Shown: positions 42,507 to 52,600, numbered from the stretch's first letter. The stretch is DNA of 64,000 nucleotides from Actinomadura sp. WMMA1423 (GCF_006547145.1 NZ_CP041244.1:3844001-3908000); one strand, 5' to 3'. Notes: a model not told the origin generated them from the sequence alone. Made by a program: numbers and translations.

Positions 42507-43613
42507 ATGAAGGCGATGCGGGCGCTGGTCCAGGCGATGACGTTGGCCGGGGTGTGCGGGGCGCTGACGGCGGCCTCCCTCGGGGCACCGGGCGCCGCGC
42601 CCGCGCGGGCGGAGGCGGGCGCCGGGGCGCGCGGCCCCGCCTGGCAGGTCACCCCGACCGGGAGCCAGGCGAGGTTCCGCGGGCTGGCCGCGGTCGGCCG
42701 GAAGGCGGCCTGGCTGGCGGGCGGCGGCGGGACCGTGCTCCGCACGACCGACGGCGGCCGCACGTGGCGCGATGTCGCCCCGGCGGGCGCGGAGGGCCTG
42801 GAGTTCCGCGACATCGAGGCGTTCGACGCGCGGCGCGCGGTCGTGCTGGCGATCGGCGAGGGCGACGCCTCCCGCGTCTACCAGACCTCCGACGGCGGCG
42901 CCTCGTGGACGCTCGGCTTCCAGAACGACGACCCCAAGGCGTTCTACGACTGCGTCACGTTCTTCGACTCCCGGCACGGGCTGGCCGTCAGCGACCCGGT
43001 GGACGGCCGGTTCCGGATCATCTCCACCGCCGACGCGGGGCGCACCTGGCGGGTGCTGCCGTCCGAGGGCATGCCCCCGGCACTGGAGGGCGAGGCCGGG
43101 TTCGCCGCCAGCGGGCAGTGCCTGGTGAGCCACGGGCCCCGCGACGTGTGGCTGGCGACGGGCGGGGCCTCCCGGTCGCGCGTCTTCCACTCCCGGGACC
43201 GCGGCCTCAACTGGACGGTCGCCGACACGCCGCTGCCGTCCAGCCCGTCCCAGGGCGTGTTCGCGGTGGCGTTCCGCGACACCCGGCACGGCGTGGCGGT
43301 GGGCGGCGACTACCGCCCGGGGGAGCCGTCCCCGGCGGCCGCGGCGACGACCGACGACGGCGGCCGGACGTGGCGTCCCGCGCGGCGCCCGCCCGCCGAG
43401 TACCGGTCGGGGGTCGTGTGGCCGGCGTACTCGGGCCCGGCCGCGCTGGCGGTGGGCCCCACGGGCAGCGACGGCACCCTCGACGGCGGCCGCACCTGGA
43501 CCCGTTTCGACACCGGGAGCTACGACACCGTGGACTGCGCGCCCGATGGCGGCTGCTGGGCCGCGGGCGAGAAGGGCCGCGCCGCCCGCCTCATCTTCAC
43601 CGCGTCACGCTGA
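42507..43613 (+). CDS. secreted BNR/Asp-box repeat beta-propeller protein
   Basis: About 368 residues with an N-terminal signal peptide (to about 35, cutting near ARA). At least five Asp boxes of the type S/T-x-D-x-G-x-T-W are visible (TTDGGRTW, TSDGGASW, TADAGRTW, SRDRGLNW, TDDGGRTW, and GTLDGGRTW), giving a beta-propeller like the Ycf48/HCF136 and sialidase-related groups. No catalytic glycosidase residues are evident, so it is likely a binding or assembly protein. Convergent with the MarR gene, separated by a hairpin. Confidence 0.83.
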   Translation: MKAMRALVQAMTLAGVCGALTAASLGAPGAAPARAEAGAGARGPAWQVTPTGSQARFRGLAAVGRKAAWLAGGGGTVLRTTDGGRTWRDVAPAGAEGLEFRDIEAFDARRAVVLAIGEGDASRVYQTSDGGASWTLGFQNDDPKAFYDCVTFFDSRHGLAVSDPVDGRFRIISTADAGRTWRVLPSEGMPPALEGEAGFAASGQCLVSHGPRDVWLATGGASRSRVFHSRDRGLNWTVADTPLPSSPSQGVFAVAFRDTRHGVAVGGDYRPGEPSPAAAATTDDGGRTWRPARRPPAEYRSGVVWPAYSGPAALAVGPTGSDGTLDGGRTWTRFDTGSYDTVDCAPDGGCWAAGEKGRAARLIFTASR

Positions 43614-43621
43614 CCCGGCGG

Positions 43622-43653
43622 GTCGCCCCTGAGCAGGCGCTGCCAGGGGCGAC
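43622..43653. terminator. hairpin between BNR-repeat and MarR genes
   Basis: GTCGCCCCTG pairs perfectly with CAGGGGCGAC (10 bp); an inner AGC/GCT can extend it. It sits 9 nt after the BNR-gene stop, with a convergent gene beyond. Confidence 0.7.
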
Positions 43654-43710
43654 GGTCCGCAGGTCGACGCATCACCCGCCGCTCGGGTGGGTCTTCGCCC
43701 GACTTTGCCG

Positions 43711-44124
43711 CTAGCCGGGCTCTTTCAGGAGTTGCTGGAGCAGCTCGCGCAGCGACTCCTGCTGGGGCTGGGCCAGCTGTGCCAGCGGCGAGTCGGTGTC
43801 GAGCCGTTCGAGGACGTCGGCGCGGCACCGCTCGCCGTCCGGGGTGAGGACGATCTGCTTGGCGCGGCGGTCGGTCGGGTGGGGGCGGCGCTCGACGAGG
43901 CCCTGCCCTTCGAGGCGGTCGATCAGGAAGGTCGCGTTCGAGGCCTCGCACGCCATCCGGTGGGCGAGCTCGCGGGCCGTGATCGGCTCCGACAGCTCGC
44001 GGAGCGCGACGACCTGGGCCGCGGTCATGCCCACCTGCTCGCCGACGCGGCGGGCGTGGACGTCGAGCCGCTGCGCGAACCGGTGCACCAGCTTGCACAC
44101 GTCGCGCTCCATCCGCTCGCCCAT
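43711..44124 (-). CDS. MarR family transcriptional regulator
   Basis: A 137-residue MarR protein. Winged helix about 30-100 with TARELAHRMACEASNATFLIDRLEGQGLVERRPHPTDRRAKQIVLT, including the wing motif DRRAK. It is divergent from an MFS gene; a TTCGAA-containing dyad lies in the 68-nt gap, so it should repress itself and the transporter, released by an unknown compound. Confidence 0.9.
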   Translation of the reverse strand: MGERMERDVCKLVHRFAQRLDVHARRVGEQVGMTAAQVVALRELSEPITARELAHRMACEASNATFLIDRLEGQGLVERRPHPTDRRAKQIVLTPDGERCRADVLERLDTDSPLAQLAQPQQESLRELLQQLLKEPG

Positions 44125-44164
44125 GCCCCGAGTGTAGCCCCTGTGCTTCGAATCATGATATTGC

Positions 44165-44191
44165 TAGTTCGAATCATCCGAGTTCGAACTA
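44165..44191. promoter_or_regulatory. MarR operator between MarR and MFS genes
   Basis: Perfect 9-bp inverted repeat TAGTTCGAA-N9-TTCGAACTA (44165-44191), ending one nt before the MFS ATG. A further TTCGAA copy lies at 44147-44152, with TTCGAATCAT shared by two of the copies, so a second binding site toward the MarR promoter is likely. Confidence 0.75.
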
Positions 44192-44192
44192 A

Positions 44193-45377
44193 ATGGAGCG
44201 TGCCCGCGTGCCCCCGTCCCTGCTTTCCCTCATGCTGGTCGTCTTCGGCCTGACCACCGGCGAGTTCGTGATCGCGGGCATCCTGCCGGACGTGGCCGGG
44301 GACCTCTCGGTCTCGGTGCCCGCCGCCGGACGCCTGGTGAGCGCCTACGCGCTCGGCATGATCATCGGCGGCCCCGTCGTCACCGCCCTGACGGCGCGCG
44401 TGCCGCGCAAGCCGCTCATGACCGGCCTCATCGCCGTGTCGATCCTCGGCAACCTCGGCTCCGCCGCGGCGCCGGACTACCCGGTGCTGCTCGCGGCCCG
44501 GTTCCTCGCGGGCCTGGTCGTGGCCACGTTCTTCGCGGTCGCCGTCGCGACCGCCGTCTCGACGGCCCCCGCGGGCCGGGAGGCCTCCACCATCGCGAAG
44601 GTGGCACTGGGGCTGAACCTCGGCATCGTCCTCGGCACCCCGCTCGGCACCCTGGTCGGCCAGCGGCTCGGCTGGCAGGCGACCTTCGCCTCGGTCGCCG
44701 CGCTCTCCGCCGCGGCCCTGCCCATGGTGCTGCGGTTCGTCCCGGCCCTGCCCGCCGCCGCGACCGGCCCGCTCCGGGACGAGCTGCGCGTCTTCGCCGG
44801 ACGGGACGTCCGCCTGGCGATCACCCTCACCGCCCTCGGCAACGTGGGCGCGGTGACCGTCTTCACCTACATCGCGCCGCTGCTCACCAAGGTCGGCGGG
44901 TTCTCCGAGGGCGCCGTCCCGGTACTGCTCCTGGTGTACGGCGCGGGCGCGGTCGCGGGCAACCTCCTCGGCGGCCGGCTCTCGGACCGGGACCTCATGA
45001 CGTCCCTGATCCGGCTCCTCGGCGCGCTGGCCGCCGTCCTCGCGCTGTTCTGGGCGGCCGGCGGCGTCCGCCCGCTGGCCGCCGTGCTGACGTTCGCGCT
45101 CGGCCTGCTGGCCTTCGCGGTCGTTCCGGGCATGCAGGCCCGCGTCCTGACCACGGCGGGCGCCGCGCCGACGCTGGCGGTGGCGGTCAACGCCTCCGGC
45201 TACCAGCTCGCCGCCGCGTTCGCCGGGTCGCTCGGCGGCGCGTTGATCAGTGACGGCCCGGGGCTGCGCTCCCTGTTCCCGGCCGCGGCCCTGCTCACCC
45301 TCGCCGGGCTGGCCACGGCCGTGCACATCCACCGTGGCGACCGCCGCCGCACCGGGGCGAGCGCCCGGCCGGTCTGA
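44193..45377 (+). CDS. MFS transporter, DHA1-type
   Basis: A 394-residue major-facilitator protein with 12 predicted helices. Signature elements include LVSAYALGMIIGGPVVTALTARVPRKPLM (motif A region after helix 2) and GLNLGIVLGTPLGTLVGQRLGWQ in helix 5, typical of drug/arabinose-type exporters. Probable efflux of the MarR ligand. ATG 44193 follows the operator directly without an RBS; GTG 44208 has GGAG 9 nt upstream and may be the real start. Ends in a 20-nt tandem duplication. Confidence 0.88.
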   Translation: MERARVPPSLLSLMLVVFGLTTGEFVIAGILPDVAGDLSVSVPAAGRLVSAYALGMIIGGPVVTALTARVPRKPLMTGLIAVSILGNLGSAAAPDYPVLLAARFLAGLVVATFFAVAVATAVSTAPAGREASTIAKVALGLNLGIVLGTPLGTLVGQRLGWQATFASVAALSAAALPMVLRFVPALPAAATGPLRDELRVFAGRDVRLAITLTALGNVGAVTVFTYIAPLLTKVGGFSEGAVPVLLLVYGAGAVAGNLLGGRLSDRDLMTSLIRLLGALAAVLALFWAAGGVRPLAAVLTFALGLLAFAVVPGMQARVLTTAGAAPTLAVAVNASGYQLAAAFAGSLGGALISDGPGLRSLFPAAALLTLAGLATAVHIHRGDRRRTGASARPV

Positions 45378-45400
45378 ACCGCGCCCGGCCGGTCTGAACC
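45361..45400. repeat. 20-nt tandem duplication spanning the MFS stop codon
   Basis: Positions 45361-45380 and 45381-45400 are identical. The first copy contains the MFS stop (TGA 45375-45377). A recent slippage duplication; it does not change the protein because the stop lies in the first copy. Confidence 0.9.
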
Positions 45401-45401
45401 G

Positions 45402-45429
45402 CGCGGGGCCGCCCGGAAGCGGCCCCGCG
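45402..45429. terminator. bidirectional hairpin between MFS and gpmA
   Basis: Perfect 11-bp stem CGCGGGGCCGC/GCGGCCCCGCG with loop CCGGAA, between convergent stops at 45377 and 45433. Confidence 0.8.
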
Positions 45430-45432
45430 GGC

Positions 45433-46266
45433 CTACTTGCGCCTGCCGCGCCTGGGCTTCGGGGCGTCCTTCGGAGCGGAGCCCTTGGCGTCCTTCGCGT
45501 CCTTGGCCCCCTTGCCGCCCTTGGCGGCGCCCTGGTTCTTGACGGCCTCGATGGCGGCCTTGGCGGCGGCCGGGTCGAGGTACTCGCCGCCGCGCTTGAG
45601 CGGGGAGAAGTCGTCGTCCAGTTCGTAGACGAGCGGGATGCCGGTGGGGATGTTCAGCCCGACGATCTGCTCGTCGGAGATGTCGTCCAGGTGCTTGACC
45701 AGCCCGCGCAGGGAGTTGCCGTGCGCGGCGACCATGACGGTCTTGCCGGCGGCCAGGTCGGGGACGATCGCGTCGTACCAGTAAGGCAGCATCCGGTCGA
45801 CGACGTCGGCGAGGCACTCCGAGCGCGGGATCAGCTCGGACGGCAGCTCGGCGTAGCGCAGGTCGTTGACCTGGGACAGGGGGTCGTCGTCCTTGATGGG
45901 CGGCGGCGGGGTGTCGTAGGAGCGCCGCCAGGTCATGAACTGCTCTTCGCCGAACTCCTCGCGCGTCTGCGCCTTGTTCTTGCCTTGGAGGGCGCCGTAG
46001 TGGCGCTCGTTGAGGCGCCAGGAGCGCTTCACCGGGATCCAGAGCAGGTCCGCGACGTCCAGCGCGATGTTGGCGGTGCGGATGGCCCGCTTCAGCAGGG
46101 AGGTGTGCAGCACGTCGGGGGTGATGTCGGCGTCGAGCAGCAGGTCGCCGCCCTTGGTCGCCTCGCTCTCGCCCTTCGCGGAGAGGTCGACGTCCACCCA
46201 GCCGGTGAACAGCCCCTCCGCGTTCCAGACGCTTTCGCCATGCCGGAGCAATACCAGGGTCGCCAT
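45433..46266 (-). CDS. gpmA: 2,3-bisphosphoglycerate-dependent phosphoglycerate mutase
   Basis: A 277-residue glycolytic enzyme interconverting 3- and 2-phosphoglycerate. Catalytic RHGES with the phospho-His is [18 protein letters not shown] (about 6-24), and the second His is in [10 protein letters not shown]. It is dPGM-like through residue about 245, then has a Lys/Ala-rich tail ([18 protein letters not shown]) of about 30 residues, typical of actinomycetes. ATG 46266 is chosen from the RHGE start. In actinobacteria gpmA lies near mshA and senX3-regX3, as here. Confidence 0.93.
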   Translation of the reverse strand: MATLVLLRHGESVWNAEGLFTGWVDVDLSAKGESEATKGGDLLLDADITPDVLHTSLLKRAIRTANIALDVADLLWIPVKRSWRLNERHYGALQGKNKAQTREEFGEEQFMTWRRSYDTPPPPIKDDDPLSQVNDLRYAELPSELIPRSECLADVVDRMLPYWYDAIVPDLAAGKTVMVAAHGNSLRGLVKHLDDISDEQIVGLNIPTGIPLVYELDDDFSPLKRGGEYLDPAAAKAAIEAVKNQGAAKGGKGAKDAKDAKGSAPKDAPKPRRGRRK

Positions 46267-46295
46267 GGCACCAGAGCCTAGCGGCCCCGCGCGGG

Positions 46296-46787
46296 TCACT
46301 CGCGGTTGGCCGGGTCCGCGAAGGAGGCGAAGGCCTGGAGGTTGGCGAGGCTCTCGCCGCGCTTGACGCGCCAGTCCCACTCGCGCTGGATGGACGACTT
46401 GAACCCGCGCTCCAGCGCCTTGTCGAAGTTCTCGTCGGAGTAGGTGAGGACGCAGCCGAGGAGGCGGTCGATCTCCTCCGGCGACACCGATTCGAGCGGG
46501 ACCTTCCCGACGAGGTGGACGTCGCCCACGTCGTCCAGCGCGAAGGCGACCCCGTACATGCGGCCGTTCTTCTCCAGCAGGAACCGGTAGAACTCGGCGT
46601 GGTTCTCGTCGGGGCGGCGGCAGAAGAACGCCTCGACGTGCAGCGAGTGGTCGCCGGCGATGAGCCATGTCATCGTGGCGAGCTTGTGCTGCCCGGGGAG
46701 CTTGACGAAGAACGCGTTCTCACGCGGCTCGTCGAACTCCAGGTCCGCGGCCTCCAGCGTCTCCCGGATGGTCTCGACGACGCTCAT
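46296..46787 (-). CDS. YbjN domain-containing protein
   Basis: A 163-residue protein with a YbjN domain (T3SS-chaperone-like fold, about 5-150): [52 protein letters not shown], and the [13 protein letters not shown] segment. Function unknown; it commonly sits between mshA and gpmA in actinobacteria, as it does here. Start 46787 ([11 protein letters not shown]) is typical. Confidence 0.87.
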   Translation of the reverse strand: MSVVETIRETLEAADLEFDEPRENAFFVKLPGQHKLATMTWLIAGDHSLHVEAFFCRRPDENHAEFYRFLLEKNGRMYGVAFALDDVGDVHLVGKVPLESVSPEEIDRLLGCVLTYSDENFDKALERGFKSSIQREWDWRVKRGESLANLQAFASFADPANRE

Positions 46788-46858
46788 GTGTGCTCCCCCC
46801 ATGGGCGGCGCTCGGCGCGCCGCCCGTTCGGCCTCGCTCGTACGGTCGCTTCCACTGG

Positions 46859-48169
46859 TCACACAGTCGCTTCCACGGCGGCGGTCGGCATCGACACGGC
46901 ACCGGTATACACGTCCAGAAGGCGGTCGACGGTGGTGTCCCAGCCGAAGTCGCGCGCGTGCCGGACGGCGCCGCGGGCGAGGCGGTCGTGCAGCCGGGGC
47001 TCGGCGTCCAGGCGCCGCAGGACGGCGGCGTAGTCGGCGGGGTCGTGACCGGAGACCAGCACCCCGGACTCGCCGTCGGCGACCGCGGTGCACAGGCCGC
47101 CGACGCCGGACGCGACGACCGGAGTCCCGCAGGCCTGGGACTCGACGGCGACGAGCCCGAACGACTCGCTGCGGGACGGGACGACGGTGACGTCAGCGGC
47201 GCGGTACCAGTCGGCCAGCTCGCGCTGGGGCGCGGGCGGCTCGAAGCGCATGACATCGGAGATGCCGAGTTCGGCGGCGAGCAGTTGCAGGCCCTCGGGG
47301 CGGGACAGCCCGGAACCGCTGGGGCCGCCGACGACGGCGACGACGAGCCGCGAGCGCAGCGCCGGGTCGTCCGCCAGCATGCGGGCGACGGCGCGCAGCA
47401 GCACGTCGGGGGCCTTGAACGGCTGGATGCGGCCGACGAACAGCAGCACGTAGGCGTCGCGGGGAAGGCCGAGGCGGCGGCGGGCGGGGCCGGTCCGGTG
47501 CGGCAGAAGGCCGGCGCCGCGGGCGATGAGGGGCGACTCGGGGCGGAACAGCGAAAGGTCGGCGCCGGGGCTGACGACCGCGACGCGCGAGGGGTCGGCG
47601 CCGTAGAGGCCGACGAGCTCGCCGGCCTCCTTGGCGGTGTTGGCGACGAGCTGGTCCGCCGACGCGACGACCTGCTCCTCGCCGAGGACGCGCTCGGCCG
47701 GTTCGGGCTTGTCGTCGTCGGCCAGGGCCGCGTTCTTGACCTTGGCCATCGTGTGCATGGAGTGGACGAGCGGGACGCCCCACCGCTCCTTGGCCGCCCA
47801 GCCCGCCTGCCCGGACAGCCAGTAGTGCGTGTGGAGGAGGTCGTAGTGGCCGGGTTCGTGGGCCGCCTCCACACGCAGCACGCCGGAGGTGAACCCGCAC
47901 AGGTACCGGGGCAGCTCGGTCTTGTCGAGCTCCTCGAACGGCCCGGCGACCACGTTGCGGACGAGAACGCCCGGCGCGAGCTCCACGGCGGGCGGCAGGG
48001 CCCGCGAGGTGGCGCGGGTGAAGATGTCCACCTCGACCCCCCTGGCGGCGAGCCGCTTGGCGACCTCGACGACGTAGACGTTCAGGCCGCCCGCGTCGCC
48101 GGTACCCGGTTGATCCAGAGGGGAAGTATGGACACTGACCGTCGCAACTCGGTTGATACGACGCGACAC
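46859..48169 (-). CDS. mshA: D-inositol-3-phosphate glycosyltransferase
   Basis: A 436-residue GT4 enzyme, first step of mycothiol synthesis: transfers GlcNAc from UDP-GlcNAc to inositol 1-phosphate. N-terminal domain carries [30 protein letters not shown]; the UDP-sugar site has [27 protein letters not shown] with the EX7E motif; [16 protein letters not shown] is the domain boundary strand. GTG start follows GGAGGTG. It heads the mshA-ybjN-gpmA run. Confidence 0.93.
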   Translation of the reverse strand: MSRRINRVATVSVHTSPLDQPGTGDAGGLNVYVVEVAKRLAARGVEVDIFTRATSRALPPAVELAPGVLVRNVVAGPFEELDKTELPRYLCGFTSGVLRVEAAHEPGHYDLLHTHYWLSGQAGWAAKERWGVPLVHSMHTMAKVKNAALADDDKPEPAERVLGEEQVVASADQLVANTAKEAGELVGLYGADPSRVAVVSPGADLSLFRPESPLIARGAGLLPHRTGPARRRLGLPRDAYVLLFVGRIQPFKAPDVLLRAVARMLADDPALRSRLVVAVVGGPSGSGLSRPEGLQLLAAELGISDVMRFEPPAPQRELADWYRAADVTVVPSRSESFGLVAVESQACGTPVVASGVGGLCTAVADGESGVLVSGHDPADYAAVLRRLDAEPRLHDRLARGAVRHARDFGWDTTVDRLLDVYTGAVSMPTAAVEATV

Positions 48170-48385
48170 CGGACACCACCTCCGTCAGTGCAACCTACCG
48201 GGCGGGTTACGTGTTCCCTCGGCATGGGGGACAAGCGTGACCTGCCGCCACAGTGACCGACGTCACTCGCGCCCGGTCCGTCCGGTGCACCGCCGGACTC
48301 CCTGCCGTGATCAGGGCCGCGCCGCCGGTCGCGGCGGCCTCCAGTACTGTGCCGACCAGGCTCACGCACCGGGGAGGCTGGACGC

Positions 48386-49144
48386 ATGCGCAAGACCGCG
48401 ATAGTGACCGGAGCAAGCAGCGGCATCGGGGCGGCCACGGCGAGGCGCCTGGCGGCCGAGGGGTTCAACGTCGTGCTCGCCGCGCGGCGCCGCGACCGCC
48501 TCGACGAACTCGCCAAGGAGATCCAGGGCGGCGTGCCGGGCGCGGGCAGGATCGCGCCGTTCACGCTGGACGTGACCTCGCAGGAGTCGGTGGACGCCCT
48601 CGCGGCGGCGGTCGGCGCCTGCCACGTCCTGGTCAACAACGCCGGCGGCGCGCTCGGGCTCGACACCGTCGCGACCGCCGACCTGGACGACTGGCGCTCG
48701 ATGTACGACACCAACGTCCTCGGCCTCGTCCGCGTCACCAAGGCGATCCTGCCGAAGCTGGTCGAGAGCGGCGCGGGCCACGTCGTCAACATCACCTCGC
48801 TCGCCGCGCACGACCCGTACGAGGGCGGCGGCGGGTACAACGCGGCCAAGCACGCCGCCTACGCGGTCAACGAGGTGCTCCGCCTGGAACTGGTCGCCGA
48901 GCCCGTCCGGGTCACCGAGATCGCGCCGGGCCTGGTGAAGACCGAGGAGTTCTCCCTGGTCCGGTTCCACGGCGACGAGGAGAAGGCCGCCAAGCCCTAC
49001 GCGGGCGTCCCCGAGCCGCTGGTCGCCGACGACGTCGCGGACTGCGTCGCCTGGGCCGTCACCCGCCCGCCGCATGTCAACATCGACCGCATCGACGTCC
49101 AGCCGCGCGTGCAGGCCGCCCCGCACAAGCTCCACCGCGAGTAG
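48386..49144 (+). CDS. SDR family oxidoreductase
   Basis: A 252-residue short-chain dehydrogenase. Cofactor motif TGASSGIG (about 8-15), an Arg pair (LAARRRDRLDEL) favouring NADP, NNAGG, and catalytic Ser (VNITSLAAH), Tyr and Lys (YNAAKHAAYAV). Closest in type to YdfG/3-hydroxy acid or serine dehydrogenases, on pattern only. Divergent from mshA. Confidence 0.9.
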   Translation: MRKTAIVTGASSGIGAATARRLAAEGFNVVLAARRRDRLDELAKEIQGGVPGAGRIAPFTLDVTSQESVDALAAAVGACHVLVNNAGGALGLDTVATADLDDWRSMYDTNVLGLVRVTKAILPKLVESGAGHVVNITSLAAHDPYEGGGGYNAAKHAAYAVNEVLRLELVAEPVRVTEIAPGLVKTEEFSLVRFHGDEEKAAKPYAGVPEPLVADDVADCVAWAVTRPPHVNIDRIDVQPRVQAAPHKLHRE

Positions 49145-49156
49145 GACCAGGTCCCC

Positions 49157-49978
49157 TCACCGCCCGTGGGGCGCGACGGCACTCCACGGAAGCGTGACCT
49201 CGCCGAGGCGCCAGCGGCTCCGGCCGCCGAACGGGGGATGCGCCAGGACGGGATGGGTCCGCGCCAGCAGCGACACTGCCTCGACCCAGCGCGCGCGGGG
49301 ACCGAACGCCGAGTGGGGCGCCGCGGTCGCCCAGCACCGGTCGAACGCGGTCAGGAACTCGTGGACGGGTTCGCCCGGCACGTTCCGGTGGATCAGCGTC
49401 TTCGGCAGCCGTTCGGCCAGCTCCGAGGGCCGTTCGAGCGAGCGCACGTGCGCGGCGAACGTGATCGTCCGCGGGCCGTCCCCGGTGAGGGCCACCCAGA
49501 CGGCGCGGCGTCCGATCTCGTCGCACGTCCCCTCGACCAGGACGCCGGAGGGGGCGAGCCGCGCGCGCAGGTCGTCCCACGCGCGCCACGCCGCCGCCTC
49601 GTCGTACTGCCGCAGGACGTTGAACGCCCGCACCAGCACCGGCGGGCGCGGCACCGGCAGTTCGAAGCCGCCGCGCCGGAACGACAGCCCCTCGTGGGGC
49701 CCGGTCGCGGCGGCGAAGGCGACCCCGGCCGCGACCCGGGCGGGCTCGATCTCGATCCCGGCGACCTCCAGGCGCGGCGACACCGCGCGAAGCCGCGAGT
49801 ACAGCTCGAAGGTGGTGACCGGGGACGCGCCGTAGCCGAGGTCGACGGCCAGCGGGCGCGGGCCCGAGCGCAGCGCGGCGGCCTGGGTGGCGGCGATCCA
49901 GCGGTCGATCCGGCGCAGCCGGTTGGGGGCGGTGGTGCCGCGGGTCACCTCCCCCCGCGGCCTCGGGACTGGGGGCAC
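49157..49978 (-). CDS. class I SAM-dependent methyltransferase
   Basis: A 273-residue protein with a Rossmann methyltransferase core: motif I LAVDLGYGASPVTTFELYSRL (about 43-62) with GYG in place of GxGxG, motif II EVAGIEIEPARV, and motif III-like [21 protein letters not shown]. It resembles small actinobacterial methyltransferases of unknown substrate. Convergent with the SDR gene by 12 nt; ATG 49978 is set by open frame and composition. Confidence 0.8.
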   Translation of the reverse strand: MPPVPRPRGEVTRGTTAPNRLRRIDRWIAATQAAALRSGPRPLAVDLGYGASPVTTFELYSRLRAVSPRLEVAGIEIEPARVAAGVAFAAATGPHEGLSFRRGGFELPVPRPPVLVRAFNVLRQYDEAAAWRAWDDLRARLAPSGVLVEGTCDEIGRRAVWVALTGDGPRTITFAAHVRSLERPSELAERLPKTLIHRNVPGEPVHEFLTAFDRCWATAAPHSAFGPRARWVEAVSLLARTHPVLAHPPFGGRSRWRLGEVTLPWSAVAPHGR

Positions 49979-50110
49979 GGGGTAATTGTCGAGGGTAATC
50001 CCCTATGCCTCGTACGTCGGCTCGCTCCCCCGACCCACCCACTGAACCGGATTCGGTAAGTCATCGGTTACGGTGCTGCCGACGCCCCCGTCCGTCCCGG
50101 AGGAGTGCCG

Positions 50111-51724
50111 ATGCTCGACCTGGCGACCCTGCACGAGGCCATCGCCGCCGCGATCCCCGACCGCGAGTGCCTGGTGTGGCGCGACCGCAGGATGACCTGG
50201 CGCGAGGTCACCGACCGGACGCGCAGGCTCGCGAACGTCCTGCACGCGCACGGCCTCGGGCCGCGCCCGGTCGACGGCGGCGCGGCACCGGAGCCGTGGG
50301 AGTCGCCGCACGACCACCTCGCGCTCTACCTGCACAACGGACCGGAGTACCTGGAGGGCCTGGTCGGGGCGCACAAGGCGCGGGTCGCGCCGTTCAACGT
50401 CAACTACCGGTACGTGGACGACGAGCTGGCCCAGCTGTTCACCGACGCCCGCCCGGCCGCCGTCCTCTACCACGCGTGCTTCGCCGACGTGATCGGCCGC
50501 GTCGTCGAGAGGCTCGGCTCGCGCCCGCTCCTCCTCCAGGTGGCGGACGACTCGGGCGCCGCCCTCCTGCCCGGCGCGCTCGACTACGAGGAGGCGCTCG
50601 CCAAGGCGTCCGGCGAGCCGCTCCCCGTCCGTCCGAGCCCGGACGACCTGCACATCCTCTACACCGGCGGCACGACTGGGCTGCCGAAGGGCGTGCTGTG
50701 GCGGATCGGCGAGCTGATGATCGGACCGCTCGGCATGCGCCGGCGCGACGGCGCCCCGTTCACGGGTCTCGGCGAGGTGGTCGAGCGGGCCGTGCGCGGC
50801 GATGTCCGCGTGCTGGTCGGGCCGCCGCTCATGCACGGCGGGGGGACGTGGTCGGCGCTCGGCGGCTGGTGCGGCGGCGGCTGCGTGGTGTTCCCCGACC
50901 GGGTGGACGGCCTGGACGCCGCCGACCTGATGGCCACGGCCGAGCGGGAGCGCGTCACCCGGATGCCGCTGGTGGGGGACGCGTTCGCCCGTCCGATCGT
51001 CGCGGCCCTGGAGGCGCGCCCGCACGACCTCGCCAAGCTCCGGACGATCATCAACTCCGCCGCGGCCGTCAGCCCGGGCGTGAAGGCGCGGCTCCTCGAA
51101 CTCCTCCCGCACGTCCGGCTCGTGGATGTGCTCGGCTCCTCGGAGTCCGGGTTCCAGGTCACCCGGCAGGGCCCGGACGCGCGGACGTTCCGCGCGGCGG
51201 CGGGCACGGCCGTGCTCAGCGCGGACCGGACCCGGCGGCTCGCGCCCGGCGAGGACGAGCTCGGCTGGCTGGCCAAGGGCGGCGACGCGATCCCGCGCGG
51301 CTACCTCGGCGACCCGGCCAAGACCGCGTCGACGTTCCTCACCGTGGACGGCGAGCGCCTCGTCGTCGCGGGCGACCGGGCGCGGCTGCTCGCCGACGGA
51401 ACCGTCGAGGTCCACGGGCGCGAGGCCACCACGATCAACACCGGCGGCGAGAAGGTGTTCGCCGAGGAGGTCGAGACCGTCCTGCGCGGCCTGCCCGGCG
51501 TCGCCGACGCGCTGGTGGTCGGCCGCCCGAGCGAGCGGTGGGGCACGGAGATCGTCGCGGTGCTCGGCCCGGCCGGCGCCCCGTCCGACGACGAGCTGCG
51601 CGCGGGCTGCTCGGCCCGGCTCGCGCGCTACAAGATCCCGAAGGCGTTCGTCCGGACCGACCGGAGCCTGCGGCTGCCGAACGGCAAGGCCGACTACGCC
51701 GCCGCCCGCGATCTGATCGGCTGA
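50111..51724 (+). CDS. AMP-dependent acyl-CoA synthetase
   Basis: A 537-residue ANL-superfamily ligase. P-loop is LYTGGTTGLPKGV (about 180-192); A5 region DVLGSSESGFQ; A7/A8 hinge DRARLLADGTVEVHGREATTINTGGEKVFAEEVE; C-terminal Lys in LRLPNGKADY. It activates a carboxylate as adenylate and forms a CoA thioester; chain length unknown. ATG 50111 (GGAGGAG upstream) is better than GTG 50105. The TIGR03084 gene follows 87 nt later, a frequent pairing. Confidence 0.9.
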   Translation: MLDLATLHEAIAAAIPDRECLVWRDRRMTWREVTDRTRRLANVLHAHGLGPRPVDGGAAPEPWESPHDHLALYLHNGPEYLEGLVGAHKARVAPFNVNYRYVDDELAQLFTDARPAAVLYHACFADVIGRVVERLGSRPLLLQVADDSGAALLPGALDYEEALAKASGEPLPVRPSPDDLHILYTGGTTGLPKGVLWRIGELMIGPLGMRRRDGAPFTGLGEVVERAVRGDVRVLVGPPLMHGGGTWSALGGWCGGGCVVFPDRVDGLDAADLMATAERERVTRMPLVGDAFARPIVAALEARPHDLAKLRTIINSAAAVSPGVKARLLELLPHVRLVDVLGSSESGFQVTRQGPDARTFRAAAGTAVLSADRTRRLAPGEDELGWLAKGGDAIPRGYLGDPAKTASTFLTVDGERLVVAGDRARLLADGTVEVHGREATTINTGGEKVFAEEVETVLRGLPGVADALVVGRPSERWGTEIVAVLGPAGAPSDDELRAGCSARLARYKIPKAFVRTDRSLRLPNGKADYAAARDLIG

Positions 51725-51811
51725 ACACAGCGTCGACTGAACACAGTGCCGGCTGAACGAAGTTCGGTTCGGCCCTGTACCCGGCGCCCCGGGACGGGGG
51801 ATCATTGCGGG

Positions 51812-52600
51812 ATGCCGGACCTGCACCTCCTTCTCGCCGACCTCGCCGCCGAGGGCGACTCCGTCGACGCCCTGGTGGCGCCGCTGCCCGCCGGCCGCTG
51901 GGCCGACCCGACCCCGGCGGAGGGCTGGACGGTCGCGCACCAGATCGCCCACCTCGCCTGGACGGACGAGCAGGCGGTCGTCGCGGCCACCGACGCCGCC
52001 GCGTTCGCGGGGCACGTCGAGCGGGCCCTCGCGGACCCGGCCGGCTACGTCGAGGCCGGCGCGCGGGAGGGCGCCGCCGAGGACCCCGCCCGCCTGCTCG
52101 CCCGCTGGCGGGAGGGCCGCCGCCGGATGGTGGACGCCCTCGCCGCCGTCCCGCCGGGCACGCGCCTCCCCTGGTTCGGGCCGCCGATGAGCGCCGCGTC
52201 CATGGCGACCGCGCGGCTGATGGAGACCTGGGCGCACGGCGAGGACGTCGCCGACGCGCTCGGCGCGCGCCGCGAGCCGACGCGCCGCCTCCGGCACGTC
52301 GCGCACATCGGCGTCCGCACCCGCGACTTCGCGTTCCGCAACCGCGGCCTGGAGCCGCCCGCCGAGGAGTTCCGCGTCGTCCTCCGGGGCCCGGACGGCG
52401 ACGAGTGGACCTGGGGCCCGCCGGACGCCCGCCAGTCGGTCGCCGGCCCCGCCCTCGACTTCTGCCACGCGGTGACCCAGCGCCGCCACCCCGCCGACCT
52501 CGGCCTGACCGCGACCGGCCCGGACGCCGAGCGCTGGCTGGAGGTCGCGCAGGCATTCGCGGGGCCGCCCGGAACGGGCCGCGCCCCCACTCGCGCCTGA
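51812..52600 (+). CDS. TIGR03084 family metal-binding protein
   Basis: A 262-residue protein of the DinB-like/mycothiol-dependent maleylpyruvate isomerase N-terminal fold. Metal-ligand His residues are seen in [19 protein letters not shown] and [11 protein letters not shown] ([15 protein letters not shown]). The subfamily TIGR03084 is recognised from [19 protein letters not shown] and [16 protein letters not shown]. Mycothiol dependence is likely in view of mshA nearby, but the reaction is unknown. ATG 51812 is preferred to the longer frame from 51746. Confidence 0.85.
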   Translation: MPDLHLLLADLAAEGDSVDALVAPLPAGRWADPTPAEGWTVAHQIAHLAWTDEQAVVAATDAAAFAGHVERALADPAGYVEAGAREGAAEDPARLLARWREGRRRMVDALAAVPPGTRLPWFGPPMSAASMATARLMETWAHGEDVADALGARREPTRRLRHVAHIGVRTRDFAFRNRGLEPPAEEFRVVLRGPDGDEWTWGPPDARQSVAGPALDFCHAVTQRRHPADLGLTATGPDAERWLEVAQAFAGPPGTGRAPTRA

